Assembly: GCF_947501165.1 (NCBI RefSeq)
Contig: NZ_CANMUU010000001.1
Span: forward strand, 1 to 64,000
Direction: 5' to 3'
DNA: 64,000 nucleotides
From: an uncultured Allomuricauda sp.
Lineage (GTDB): Bacteria; Bacteroidota; Bacteroidia; Flavobacteriales; Flavobacteriaceae
Numbering within the stretch: position 1 is the stretch's first letter; each line of letters begins with the position of its first letter. Shown here piece by piece: positions 32,343 to 42,497 of this stretch. The translations under genes and the position numbers were made by a program. The notes under the pieces were generated by a model. That model worked only from the letters and a program-made list of their open reading frames with translations, was not told the origin of the DNA and did no database searches.

Positions 32343-35300
32343 TCAGTTGCCAAAATTGTATCGCAATGTAAATCCAGCGTTGACCGTAGTCTGTGGAAAA
32401 GCTGTGGAAACGGCAAATTGAGAAAAGTTATGATCGTAGAAAAACAAAGCATTGAAATTTCTGCTCAATGCGTAGTCGGCTGTGAATTTGAACGAAATAA
32501 GCTGCTGCCCGGAAGTGATTTGGTTATTGTCTATATCCAAATTACGGATAATGGTAATGTTGTCGCGCAATGAAAAGTCCGCCTTCAAATTCAAGTCTCC
32601 TTTAAGTCTTGTACGCTCGCCACCAATATTGGTCACAAACTTTACATCTTTAAAACGATATCCCAATCCGACGGTGTATTCCTGTCCGTTAATTTCCGTC
32701 AATAGGCTATTGTCAAAACTTAGGGACAACGTTCTATCCCTTCGCACCTCTGCCAAAAAGCTAAAGGAATTCTTCATCTCAAAATCAACCCGAGCCAATG
32801 GATTGAACTGATCGGTCAATACAACACTATTAATAATGTTTTCTGGAAGCAAGTCACCATTCTCTGGGTTAACATCTGAATTTTGACGTTCCAAGTTAGT
32901 TTGAAACGAGTTAACACTGTAAGCTGCGCGGTAGCCATGACTCAAGGAAAAACGCTTGAACTTCTTTTTAAACCAACGGTTTTTCATTAAACCGGTATAC
33001 TTGATATTCCAATTGGGGATAGGAATCTGACGAAAGGCATCCAAATTCACCCGCTCTGCATCCTGACCCGTATATGCCGCAAAAAATGCCGGCAATAACA
33101 CATCCTGTTGGGTTTTTCCGTACCGTTCTGGGAATCCATCTTCATCCAAAGCTCCTGGGGTTTCTCCCCTGTCCGAAACCAATCGGTTGGCAATTATCAA
33201 TCTATTGTTCCTAAATTCATCAAAAGTTGCTGAATCGAATTCGTCACTTTTGGAGAAAACCGTTGATATCATCAACGTAGATATGGTAAAGTTGCCAAAC
33301 GTGTTTGGGGCCAATGGCACATATTCACTATTCTCTATCCTAAAGTTTTCCTGAAAGTTCTCTGAAAACTGTCTGTCAGCTATCAAGTCTATCGTCAAAT
33401 CTTGCGTAGGTTGAGCCGTAGCCGTGATATTTAATTGCTTGTTAGTGACTTTTGAAAACTGGGAGTTGAACCCAGAAAAATCCGTTAGCCATCCGTTTCT
33501 TGCTGCCTCAAATCGAATATCTGACTGACTTCCAAACACAAAGCCCAATGTGGGCCGGGTAGTTCCCAAGAATCCTATGGATTGGGTATATCCTGGTAAT
33601 ACCGTACCGTTATTTTCACTGTAGTTTACATTGACACGCTTCACCATGGTGAAAAAATCCACTAGAGTGTTGAAAGTCTTACTCGTTTTTTTGACCGGTT
33701 TTTCATCAACAGGATTGCCGTCTTTATCCGTTCTGGGTTGTTGGTTGGCTGTTACTTTTCCGTCTCGTTTTTTCAGGCCGAGAAAATCATAGAACCTTTG
33801 CATGGTTAGATTGGCCGTAATATTATGGGTATTCGCGTTTTGAACGGTATTGATTTGCTCTCCTGGGTTTTCTTCTTGAACAACCTCGTTCAATGCATCT
33901 CCTCCACGTTGCCAATCAAAATTACTGGTATAGGTATATTGAGCGTTAATAAAATTCAAGAAAGGGAACTTGTTAAAGGGTAGCTCATAATTTAACTGCA
34001 TTTGCTGTGAATGCCTATTAGGCTCACCCACATCAAAGAAGCCATCCCATAGATCCAAAGTTTCATTGATTCCTGAATCCCGATTGCCTTCCTCATTGAA
34101 GAAATTACGGACTATGTTGTTATTTGAAGAGGTTAAATTGACCCGAAGCGATTTTGTAATACTGTAATTTAGGGCATATTGCCAGTTAAAAAGATAGTTT
34201 CGCTGTTGCAACAAAGGCAAATCCAATGCTTCCACCCCTGGCTCCAATACATCTCTAAACCGTTGCTGATTAAATGTTCTGTTGTAATTGGCGTTCAACG
34301 ATAGACTGGTTGGAAGAAGGTTTATGTTCATGTCTTTCAACCATTGCCAATATTTTCCCGTGAACAATGAGTCTTTCTTCGCGAAAGGAGCCACCGAAGC
34401 AGGCTTGAAATTGTGATTGTACACAAATCCCGTATTCACATTTTGATCCCTGAGCTCAGCTACCTGAAAGTCCCTATGGTCTGTCTCATTATAAGAATAG
34501 TTAAAGGTAAAGTTTTCAATATCGAAGAAATTCTCTTTGGCTTCCTCTCCTCTATTCTTACGAACACCTATTAGATTGATGCTGGTTCTTTTCGTATAGT
34601 CTTCGGCTTGTTCCCTAATGGTTTCTGCATCCTCTGGGGTTTCTGCTGCATCAATACGATCCTCCAGTTTAAGGTCGTCAAAAACAGGGTCAAATTCTGG
34701 AGTAATAAGCGTTTCAGAAATTCCATAATTGAAAGGTATCTGAAGTCCCCATTTCTTTGGAAACAGTTGCCCTACATTCACATTGGTCACCACATCATAC
34801 GAAATGGCATCTTCCCGAGAACGTTCATTGGGTTTTTGATCTATAGAACCAAAACCTGAGGTGCTTCGGCTTCCAGTTGCCGTAACATTTGCAAAATCGG
34901 CCATATTCGCATCTAGAGCAGCCACTGCGGCCCAACCTCCGTTGTTGTCCAAACCGGCCAAACGAAGTTCGTTAAACCAAACCTCTCCCCTAGCAGGAAG
35001 ATCATCAATATTTTTAATACCCACCATCATGGAACGTATGCTTCCTAATGAAGGATTACCTCGTATCCCAATTCTCAATCTCCCCAAAGTTCTTGGTGCA
35101 AATTCATCTACTTGAATTACTTCGCCATCTACGACTTCATAAAAAACTACTTGATTTAAAGTCTGACTTGCAATACCTGCTGACTTGACCCTATTCAAAT
35201 CGGAAAGAGCAATATCAATTTCATTCACATCTGGCCAAATATCTTCCGGAGTAGCCGAACTAAAAGGGGTAAATTGAAGTGGAAGTTCAATTTGGTAGAA

Positions 35301-38300
35301 GTTTTCCGAGAAGTCTGTACCAATCCTTAGAAATCCTACCAAAGGGGTATCGTCATCCGAATAATCCCCATTCAATATTTTCTCTGCGTGCATGAACATT
35401 TTTATGCGTTCGTATTGTCGCATATCTATATTCACATTTTTGAAAACTCCCCTAGAATCTTCTGATTCTAAATTCTCCACCACAAAAGATAGGGACTGTT
35501 CGTTCTGACGTATAATCGTATTGTTATTGTTCAATTGCTCCCGAATCACCCCTGGAGGTAATACATAAGGTATGGGTTGACGGGCAAAGTTTTCTTCAAT
35601 ATTCACAGCGTTTACGTCAGTTACTGTCCCGTCATCCGAAGGGTCATTGTCCACCTCTGGTTGCAAGGAATTGGTAAAAGTCCGCCAATCGCCCCGTACC
35701 AAATCCAAAGTAGCAAAACGAAGTACGATGTCATCCGAGAACCCGGTCATATACATCCGCATAAAACTAATCGAACGGAAATCGGTAATCCCTCCTACCG
35801 CTTCAGTAAAATCACTTAAAGGAATTTTATACTGGATCCATCGCCTGTTTAAAGTGGTTCCATTAGGTAATTGAGGGGTTTCACCTTCTCGAATATCTGT
35901 CACGTATTGATCATCTATTGTGGTATTCGGCCGTATTTGAATTCGATACTCATAGTAACTATCCACGGTATTCATGGTCAAATCCCGGTCTATATCCTCA
36001 ACATCGGGCAAAGTTGTAGATCCTCGATTGGTATTGGTCACCTCAACCGGAGAGTTTCCTTCAGGGTTATTGAAATCAAAATATCTTTCCAAGATGCTCC
36101 CTTCCCTGTTCAAATAGTAAACAAAGTTGTCCAAAGCAGGGTCTTCGGCAGGTCCATTATAAATAGCTTGTTCTTCTGTATCATTCAATCCATCAAAACC
36201 TACATCTTGTTGGGTTCTATTGGTTTCATCCGCATCAAATGCATACACTAAAGACTGTGTAGATGGCACTTGCCCCCAAATGGTTGGTCTGGGAATTTCA
36301 TTATTGGTACTTGCAGGAAGTCCATTCTCGTACTGTTTTCTTCCGTCCTTTAAAATATCTTCGGAAATGTTACCTAAGTTTAATACCAATTCCCCAACAT
36401 TGCCACCATTCGTTTCTCCGTCAACATAAGGGTCCAATACCCAAAATTGAACAAATTCCACATTGGACTGTTCAAAATTGGTGCTGCTCAAAGGTCTCAT
36501 TATCCCTGCCCATTTCTCATTGGAGGTTTCGGTTTCAAAAGTGGGATTGGCATTATAGGGGCCTTTATCGTTTGGATAGTACACCACATCCAAGGTGCCT
36601 TGTACCTGTGTCTGACCTTGGGCTATATCTGTTTCGGTAAATACCTCATCAATAAAAACCCTTCGCGTAGAGTTTAATGAAATGTCGTTATCACTTAATC
36701 CAGTAGGTCTTTGATTGGTATAGAAAATAGGGTCGATGGTATACCAAGACATCTTTGCACGCTCAAAACCAACGTCAATATCTGTACGGTCTTGAATAAA
36801 TTCTACCGGAGGACTCGCCAAAGTCCAACCAAGTGAAGAGCGAATATCAATCAGTGCCTGCGCCCCTTCAAAATCATCCAAATAGGTTGTCGTATCTCCT
36901 TGAAAATCAGCATTTTTTGGTGAGTTGGGTTGCAAAAATGCCACTTCTCCACGAACCGAAAGATTAGAAGGCACATCTGTATCTATATTTGGTAGTTTAT
37001 TGGCCAAACGGGTCAAAAATGGGACCTCAGTACTAAAGTTTCCGTTTAAACCAAAGATGGTATTGTTTACAGGTTCTACCCCAAAATTGGATTTTTGAGT
37101 GAGCGGTCTTTCATTCAAATTCAAAAGTGTACCACCCAATAAGAAATTCTCATTGAATTGATGTTCAACGTTGATTCCTGTAAATCTCCTAGTCTGCTGT
37201 CCGAATACCGCATTATTTTCTACGGAAATGTTGATAGGTGTGTTAGAAGCTTGAAGGCTAGGATCCAAAATTTGAACGGTTCCAGCTTGATAGTTTACCG
37301 TGAAATCTATTCCTTCCTGCAGTTGTCTACCCCCTGCCGTAACCCTTACTGAGCCTTGAGGCACGTTGAATGCACCAATCGGAATTCCATTATTCCCCTG
37401 AGACTTGTATCGCCCTTTCAATTGAAAACGATTCTTCTCAGCATCTTGGAGTGACGCTGCCTTGGTCAGCGCATACATGTTTCGGAACACGTAGCGTTCT
37501 TGATTAGGGTTATAGCCTACGTCATTTTCCACATCATAAATCTCTGTGGCACTGCTCCGTAATTCTTCAAAAAGGAACTCCCCGAATGGTTCAACCTTAG
37601 TAAAGATGATGTTACCAGCTTGGGTGTCTATGGTTATTCCCGGGACATAATCGAAAAATCCATCCCCTCCCGACTGAACATCGTTATATACATTCAATCG
37701 GTCTAAATTGAACACTTCCAATAAGATTCGTTCTTCCAATGGTTTTTGTCCAGCTTCGGGCGCTGGAAAATCAACTACTGGGGTAATATAGTTTCTGGGT
37801 GTGGGGTCAGAATAAAGAATGTTTAATCTAAAATCTTCTTGAGTCAATTGAAAAGCTCCCGTGGCGTAGATATTCTTCATCATCAAATCCCAAATAGGAT
37901 CCTCCACATTGGTAATGTTGCTCTTTAGCAGCTTAAGAATCAATGTATTGTTTTCAACAATGGGATTAACTCCACCTGAGACGGTTGTAGCATCTATTCC
38001 ACCATTGGCAAACTCCCCTACTTGAAACACTTCACCTGTCAATGTATTGGTGTACTGATAGGCAACACCCAAAACCTCATCGTTACTTAAGCGTTGATTC
38101 AAGGAAATATATCCCAATTGGGTATTTAGTTGGTAATCCCTGCCTTCCTCGAGCTTTCTGGCATTTTCTAAAATAGCATAATCAAACCCTTGATTTGCGG
38201 AATACCCTGTTGAAAAGTTGAAGCCTGAATCCACAGTAGCTATGTCGCGGACAGCCTCGGTAAGAACACCACCATTCCCAATAAGAGCGGGGTCATAGTC

Positions 38301-39491
38301 ATTTACATTATTCTGCGGAAAAACATTGGTTCCCGTTATGTTGAAGAATCCAGCTGGGTCTCCTCCTGCAATTCCAACTCGAGTTTTTTCGTCACCGTTT
38401 CTTCCCAACTCGGCTTCACCTAAATCTTGAATCGCAACCACATTTCTTACGTTTAAGGTTTGCTGGTTTCTATTGGTCACCCAAACCTCCAGACGGGTAA
38501 TCTGGATTTGACTTCGTATGAAAGGATAGTTTTGTAGGGCTTCGTCATAGCTGTCCCTAAAAAACTGGGATAAGAAAAAGTGTCGGTCTTCATCATAATC
38601 CAATGCAGTCAATGCAAATTCATTAACCGTTCCTCCGCCTTGCGCAACGACGGTATTGTTTTGAGAACGTTGTTCCGAGAAAACCGCAGTAACTGTGGTT
38701 CTACCAAATTGCAGTTGCGTTTTTACCCCAAATAAACTCTGTGCCCCGGTAATCAGTGAACTGTTCAAGGGCATATTTACGTTACCTATCTCAATTTTTT
38801 GAAGAATATCATCTTCGGTTGGCGTATAATCCAACTTCACCAGATTCTGAAAGTCAAAAGTGGCTTCTGTATCATAGTTTGCGGTAACTTGAAGTCTTTC
38901 GCCCACCTTGCCTAAGAGACTCAAGCTGATACGCTGGTCAAAATCAAAGGAAAGATTGGTTCTGTTTCTAGGTGAAAGTGCCGGATTGTCGTTCTTTTGC
39001 CAAAGAACTCCCAAATCCATGGCAACCGAGCCTTGGGGGATTACCTCAATGGTATTTCCTCCAAAAATGGATTCAAAAAAGCTACTGTTCACATAAAAAT
39101 TGGGTAAAAGATTTTTACGCGCCTCCTCGCTTCCTTCCTTTTTACCTGTAAATGCATCTATTTTATCCTTAAAATAAGATTTCATCCCTTCCCTACGTAC
39201 TAGTTCGAAAAACTGTTCCGGAGTTAGGATGATAGGATATGAAATATCGAATTCCCCAATAGTTTCAGAGTAGATATATCGGTCTAGGGTAGGGTCGTAA
39301 GTGTATTTAGAAACAATGCTTTGTGGGTTCTCCAATTTGAGTCGGCCAAGGGACACTCCGGTTTTGGTAGAGTCTTGAGCCTGTTCGTCGGTTTCCTGGG
39401 AAGATGCCATGGAAACGAACAAAAAACAAATACAAAAGAAAATGTACTTAAATCCCGTTGGTTTAAGTATTGGTTTTGCCCCTCTTTTCAA
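32343..39491 (-). CDS. sprA: T9SS outer-membrane translocon SprA
   Basis: 2382 residues, the expected size for SprA (Sov in Porphyromonas). It forms the giant single-chain beta-barrel through which T9SS cargo leaves the cell, and it is needed for gliding. A signal peptide (about 1-31, core FKYIFFCICFLFVSMASSQ) is followed by repeated blocks of the family: LDLGVLW and NRTNLSFDFDQRISLSLLGKVGERL (in part), KTQLQFGRTTVTAVFSEQ, and the C-terminal strand DHNFSQFAVSTAFPQTTVNAGFTLRYNFGN (in part) with a final aromatic-polar ending suited to BAM. It is 5 bp after ruvA, so shares its transcript. No frameshift is seen over 7.1 kb. Confidence 0.97.
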   Translation of the reverse strand: MKRGAKPILKPTGFKYIFFCICFLFVSMASSQETDEQAQDSTKTGVSLGRLKLENPQSIVSKYTYDPTLDRYIYSETIGEFDISYPIILTPEQFFELVRREGMKSYFKDKIDAFTGKKEGSEEARKNLLPNFYVNSSFFESIFGGNTIEVIPQGSVAMDLGVLWQKNDNPALSPRNRTNLSFDFDQRISLSLLGKVGERLQVTANYDTEATFDFQNLVKLDYTPTEDDILQKIEIGNVNMPLNSSLITGAQSLFGVKTQLQFGRTTVTAVFSEQRSQNNTVVAQGGGTVNEFALTALDYDEDRHFFLSQFFRDSYDEALQNYPFIRSQIQITRLEVWVTNRNQQTLNVRNVVAIQDLGEAELGRNGDEKTRVGIAGGDPAGFFNITGTNVFPQNNVNDYDPALIGNGGVLTEAVRDIATVDSGFNFSTGYSANQGFDYAILENARKLEEGRDYQLNTQLGYISLNQRLSNDEVLGVAYQYTNTLTGEVFQVGEFANGGIDATTVSGGVNPIVENNTLILKLLKSNITNVEDPIWDLMMKNIYATGAFQLTQEDFRLNILYSDPTPRNYITPVVDFPAPEAGQKPLEERILLEVFNLDRLNVYNDVQSGGDGFFDYVPGITIDTQAGNIIFTKVEPFGEFLFEELRSSATEIYDVENDVGYNPNQERYVFRNMYALTKAASLQDAEKNRFQLKGRYKSQGNNGIPIGAFNVPQGSVRVTAGGRQLQEGIDFTVNYQAGTVQILDPSLQASNTPINISVENNAVFGQQTRRFTGINVEHQFNENFLLGGTLLNLNERPLTQKSNFGVEPVNNTIFGLNGNFSTEVPFLTRLANKLPNIDTDVPSNLSVRGEVAFLQPNSPKNADFQGDTTTYLDDFEGAQALIDIRSSLGWTLASPPVEFIQDRTDIDVGFERAKMSWYTIDPIFYTNQRPTGLSDNDISLNSTRRVFIDEVFTETDIAQGQTQVQGTLDVVYYPNDKGPYNANPTFETETSNEKWAGIMRPLSSTNFEQSNVEFVQFWVLDPYVDGETNGGNVGELVLNLGNISEDILKDGRKQYENGLPASTNNEIPRPTIWGQVPSTQSLVYAFDADETNRTQQDVGFDGLNDTEEQAIYNGPAEDPALDNFVYYLNREGSILERYFDFNNPEGNSPVEVTNTNRGSTTLPDVEDIDRDLTMNTVDSYYEYRIQIRPNTTIDDQYVTDIREGETPQLPNGTTLNRRWIQYKIPLSDFTEAVGGITDFRSISFMRMYMTGFSDDIVLRFATLDLVRGDWRTFTNSLQPEVDNDPSDDGTVTDVNAVNIEENFARQPIPYVLPPGVIREQLNNNNTIIRQNEQSLSFVVENLESEDSRGVFKNVNIDMRQYERIKMFMHAEKILNGDYSDDDTPLVGFLRIGTDFSENFYQIELPLQFTPFSSATPEDIWPDVNEIDIALSDLNRVKSAGIASQTLNQVVFYEVVDGEVIQVDEFAPRTLGRLRIGIRGNPSLGSIRSMMVGIKNIDDLPARGEVWFNELRLAGLDNNGGWAAVAALDANMADFANVTATGSRSTSGFGSIDQKPNERSREDAISYDVVTNVNVGQLFPKKWGLQIPFNYGISETLITPEFDPVFDDLKLEDRIDAAETPEDAETIREQAEDYTKRTSINLIGVRKNRGEEAKENFFDIENFTFNYSYNETDHRDFQVAELRDQNVNTGFVYNHNFKPASVAPFAKKDSLFTGKYWQWLKDMNINLLPTSLSLNANYNRTFNQQRFRDVLEPGVEALDLPLLQQRNYLFNWQYALNYSITKSLRVNLTSSNNNIVRNFFNEEGNRDSGINETLDLWDGFFDVGEPNRHSQQMQLNYELPFNKFPFLNFINAQYTYTSNFDWQRGGDALNEVVQEENPGEQINTVQNANTHNITANLTMQRFYDFLGLKKRDGKVTANQQPRTDKDGNPVDEKPVKKTSKTFNTLVDFFTMVKRVNVNYSENNGTVLPGYTQSIGFLGTTRPTLGFVFGSQSDIRFEAARNGWLTDFSGFNSQFSKVTNKQLNITATAQPTQDLTIDLIADRQFSENFQENFRIENSEYVPLAPNTFGNFTISTLMISTVFSKSDEFDSATFDEFRNNRLIIANRLVSDRGETPGALDEDGFPERYGKTQQDVLLPAFFAAYTGQDAERVNLDAFRQIPIPNWNIKYTGLMKNRWFKKKFKRFSLSHGYRAAYSVNSFQTNLERQNSDVNPENGDLLPENIINSVVLTDQFNPLARVDFEMKNSFSFLAEVRRDRTLSLSFDNSLLTEINGQEYTVGLGYRFKDVKFVTNIGGERTRLKGDLNLKADFSLRDNITIIRNLDIDNNQITSGQQLISFKFTADYALSRNFNALFFYDHNFSQFAVSTAFPQTTVNAGFTLRYNFGN

Positions 39492-39496
39492 ACTAG

Positions 39497-40078
39497 TTAC
39501 AAATTTTTAAGCGCCTGTTTAATAATGTCCTCTACGCTTAGCGATGCATTCTCAGCTACAATCTTATCAACTACCTTTTCAGATTGTCTCCTGGTGAAAC
39601 CGAGAACCTCTAAAGCAGATAACGCTTCTTCTTTGCCAGTATTGTTTGAAATATGGGAAACTTCATCCATTTCGTACACTTTCAAAATCTTATCCTTAAG
39701 ATCCAAAATAACACGCTGCGCCGTTTTGCTTCCTATCCCCTTGATTGCCTGTATGGAAGGGACGTCTCCATTGGCAATAGCTTCCTTTACTTGTTGGGGT
39801 GAAAGTGAGGACAGCATGGTTCGAGCGGTACTGGAACCAATTCCTGATACCGAAATCAAGAGTCTAAAAATTTCCCTCTCAGATTTTTCTGTAAATCCAA
39901 AAAGCGTGTGCGAATCTTCCTTTACTTGAAGATGTGTAAAAAGATGAATGCTTTCTTCGTCTTTAATCAACGAAAATGTGTGTAATGAAATGTTCAAGAA
40001 GTAACCTACTCCATTGCATTCAACAACTACATAGGTAGGATTTTTTTCTACTAATTTTCCTTTTAAATGGTTTATCAT
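39497..40078 (-). CDS. ruvA: Holliday junction branch migration protein RuvA
   Basis: 193 residues. An N-terminal OB fold (MINHLKGKLVEKNPTYVVVECNGVGY, in part), two helix-hairpin-helix motifs (SGIGSSTA and KGIGSKTA) and a C-terminal three-helix domain that contacts RuvB (EALSALEVLGF). It binds four-way junctions as a tetramer and recruits RuvB, encoded at 46197-47222 and not adjacent. It lies between maeB and sprA, a neighbourhood I know from flavobacteria. Confidence 0.97.
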   Translation of the reverse strand: MINHLKGKLVEKNPTYVVVECNGVGYFLNISLHTFSLIKDEESIHLFTHLQVKEDSHTLFGFTEKSEREIFRLLISVSGIGSSTARTMLSSLSPQQVKEAIANGDVPSIQAIKGIGSKTAQRVILDLKDKILKVYEMDEVSHISNNTGKEEALSALEVLGFTRRQSEKVVDKIVAENASLSVEDIIKQALKNL

Positions 40079-40101
40079 TGGTTCAATTGGGGTTTTGGTT
40101 G

Positions 40102-42399
40102 TTATTCTTCTCCCATTTTGGCTTTTTTACGTTTTTCACGCTCTTGCGCATCGATAACGGCAACCGCTGCCATATTTACCATTTCATCAACACTTGCGCC
40201 CAGTTGCAAAATGTGGGCAGAGCGTCTTAAACCAACCATTATCGGACCGATGGAATCGGCTTTGTTCAAACCTTTTAAAAGCTTGTAGGTAATATTGGCC
40301 GATTCTAAATTAGGGAATATGAAAGTGTTCACTTTTTTACCCGCCAATTTGGAAAACGGAAAGTTATTGTGACAAAGTTCCTGACTCAAAGCAAAATCTG
40401 TTTGAATCTCTCCGTCCACAACCAAATCCGGATTTCTTTCATGTAAAATTCGAACAGCTTCTCTCACCTTCTGGGCATTCGGATGACTGGATGATCCAAA
40501 ATTGGCATAGGACAAAAGAGCCATAACGGGGTTAAAACCGAATGTAGAGGCCACTTTGGCTGTCATTAAAGCAATCTCTGCCAGTTCCTCAGCGCTAGGG
40601 TCAACATTAATCGAAGTATCGGCCAAAAACAAGGGTCCCCTTTCGGTTATCATAATGTTTACCGTAGAGGCATTCTTCACCCCTTTTGACCTGCCGATTA
40701 CCTCAAAAACAGGTCTTAACACCTTCGGATATGCTCTGGAATACCCTGAAATCATACCATCGGCATCACCCTCCAAAAGCATCATAGCTCCAAAATAGTT
40801 CCGCTTACCCATATTGATTCGGGCACTATATTCGGTCTCTCCTTTTCGTTTTCTTGACTCCCACAACTTATGAGCATACTTGGTTCGAATCGCTTTGGAT
40901 TCGTCGGCACGAGGATCTACGATAGGCACATCGGCATCAAATTCCAGTTCTTCCTTAAGCTTCTCTATGGTTTCCCTATTCCCCAATAGAATAGGTTGGG
41001 CTATGCCCTCATCATGTACAATCTGTGCAGCCTTCAGAACATCCAATAGCTCCGCTTCGGCAAATACAATACGCTTTGGGTTAACCTTGGCACGATTATG
41101 CAATAAGCGAACCACCTTGTTATCATTACCCGACCTTAAGTACAGCTCTTCCTCATACTTTTTCCAATCTTTTATAGGTGCTTTGGCTACGCCAGATTCC
41201 ATAGCGGCTTTGGCTACAGCTGGTGGAATCTTTGTTATCAGTCGTGGATCAAAGGGTTTGGGTATGATATATTTTCTTCCGAATGTCAACCTAGTGGTAT
41301 CGTAAGCAATGTTCACTTGTTCGGGTACGGGCTCCCTAGTTAAATCAGCTAATGCAAGAACTGCGGCCATTTTCATTTCTTCATTGATCTTAGTTGCCCG
41401 AACGTCAAGTGCCCCCCTAAATATAAAGGGAAAGCCCAAGACATTGTTCACTTGATTAGGATGATCAGAACGTCCAGTAGCCATAATGATATCTTCTCGA
41501 GTCTCACAGGCTAGATTATATTCAATCTCAGGGTCAGGATTGGCCATTGCAAAAACTATGGGGTCTTTCGCCATGGATTTCAACATTTCGGGGGTCAATA
41601 GGTCTGCTTTAGACAAACCAATGAACACATCCGAATCTGTCATGGCTTCCTCTAGGGTATCGATTTTTCGATCTGTGGCAAACTCCAGCTTCTCGGTGGT
41701 CAAATTTTCTCTATCCTTTCGGATTACCCCCTTACTATCCAGCATCACAATATTTTCTGCTTTAGCACCAAAAGCTTTGTACAAGCGTGTACAAGAAACA
41801 GCTGCTGCTCCCGCTCCACTGACCACAATTTTTACTTCCTCCATTTTCTTGCCCGTCAACTCAAGTGCATTCAGCAAAGCTGCGGCAGAAATGATTGCTG
41901 TGCCATGTTGATCGTCATGCATAACTGGAATATCGAGCTCTTCCTTCAATCTTCGTTCAATTTCAAAAGCCTCGGGCGCTTTAATATCTTCTAGATTGAT
42001 TCCTCCAAAAGTGGGAGCAATGGTCTTTACGGTTTCTATGAACTTTTCCACATCCGTAGTATCCAATTCAATGTCCATTCCATCGATGTCCGCAAAAATC
42101 TTAAACAAGAGGCTTTTCCCTTCCATAACAGGTTTAGAAGCTTCTGGTCCGATATTGCCAAGACCCAAAACCGCTGTTCCGTTGGAAATCACCGCTACAA
42201 TGTTTCCTTTGGCGGTATACTTATAAACATCGTCCTTGTTTTTTTCTATCTCCAAACAAGGCTCCGCAACACCAGGAGAATAGGCTAAAGCCAAGTCTCT
42301 TTGAGTAGCGTATGGTTTAGTGGGAACCACTTTTATTTTTCCAGGTTGTGGTTTGGCATGATACAACAAGGCCTCCCTACGTTGTTTTTCTTTGCTCAT
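40102..42399 (-). CDS. maeB: NADP-dependent malic enzyme with phosphotransacetylase domain
   Basis: 765 residues, the full-length two-domain form. The malic domain (about 1-160) has the tyrosine/lysine region TQRDLALAYSPGVAEP and VMHDDQHGTAI; the NAD(P)-binding domain (about 165-400) has VVSGAGAAAVS (GxGxxA). Residues about 430-760 are a PTA-like domain, probably regulatory and binding acetyl-CoA. It converts malate to pyruvate and CO2, giving NADPH. It lies 23 bp upstream of ruvA. Confidence 0.97.
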   Translation of the reverse strand: MSKEKQRREALLYHAKPQPGKIKVVPTKPYATQRDLALAYSPGVAEPCLEIEKNKDDVYKYTAKGNIVAVISNGTAVLGLGNIGPEASKPVMEGKSLLFKIFADIDGMDIELDTTDVEKFIETVKTIAPTFGGINLEDIKAPEAFEIERRLKEELDIPVMHDDQHGTAIISAAALLNALELTGKKMEEVKIVVSGAGAAAVSCTRLYKAFGAKAENIVMLDSKGVIRKDRENLTTEKLEFATDRKIDTLEEAMTDSDVFIGLSKADLLTPEMLKSMAKDPIVFAMANPDPEIEYNLACETREDIIMATGRSDHPNQVNNVLGFPFIFRGALDVRATKINEEMKMAAVLALADLTREPVPEQVNIAYDTTRLTFGRKYIIPKPFDPRLITKIPPAVAKAAMESGVAKAPIKDWKKYEEELYLRSGNDNKVVRLLHNRAKVNPKRIVFAEAELLDVLKAAQIVHDEGIAQPILLGNRETIEKLKEELEFDADVPIVDPRADESKAIRTKYAHKLWESRKRKGETEYSARINMGKRNYFGAMMLLEGDADGMISGYSRAYPKVLRPVFEVIGRSKGVKNASTVNIMITERGPLFLADTSINVDPSAEELAEIALMTAKVASTFGFNPVMALLSYANFGSSSHPNAQKVREAVRILHERNPDLVVDGEIQTDFALSQELCHNNFPFSKLAGKKVNTFIFPNLESANITYKLLKGLNKADSIGPIMVGLRRSAHILQLGASVDEMVNMAAVAVIDAQEREKRKKAKMGEE

Positions 42400-42429
42400 A
42401 TAGATAGTTCTGAAATAATGGATAAAGGT

Positions 42430-42459
42430 AAGGGTATTCCCGAATTAGTGAATACCCTT
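42430..42459. terminator. Hairpin between the transporter and maeB
   Basis: A perfect 10-bp stem, AAGGGTATTC / GAATACCCTT (42430-42439 with 42450-42459), 10-nt loop, no U tract on the minus strand. It is either a terminator for the transporter gene or a leader structure for maeB, whose ATG is 30 bp away. Confidence 0.5.
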
Positions 42460-42497
42460 CATATTTGTTTCCAGTTAAAATTTAGGATAGGATTACT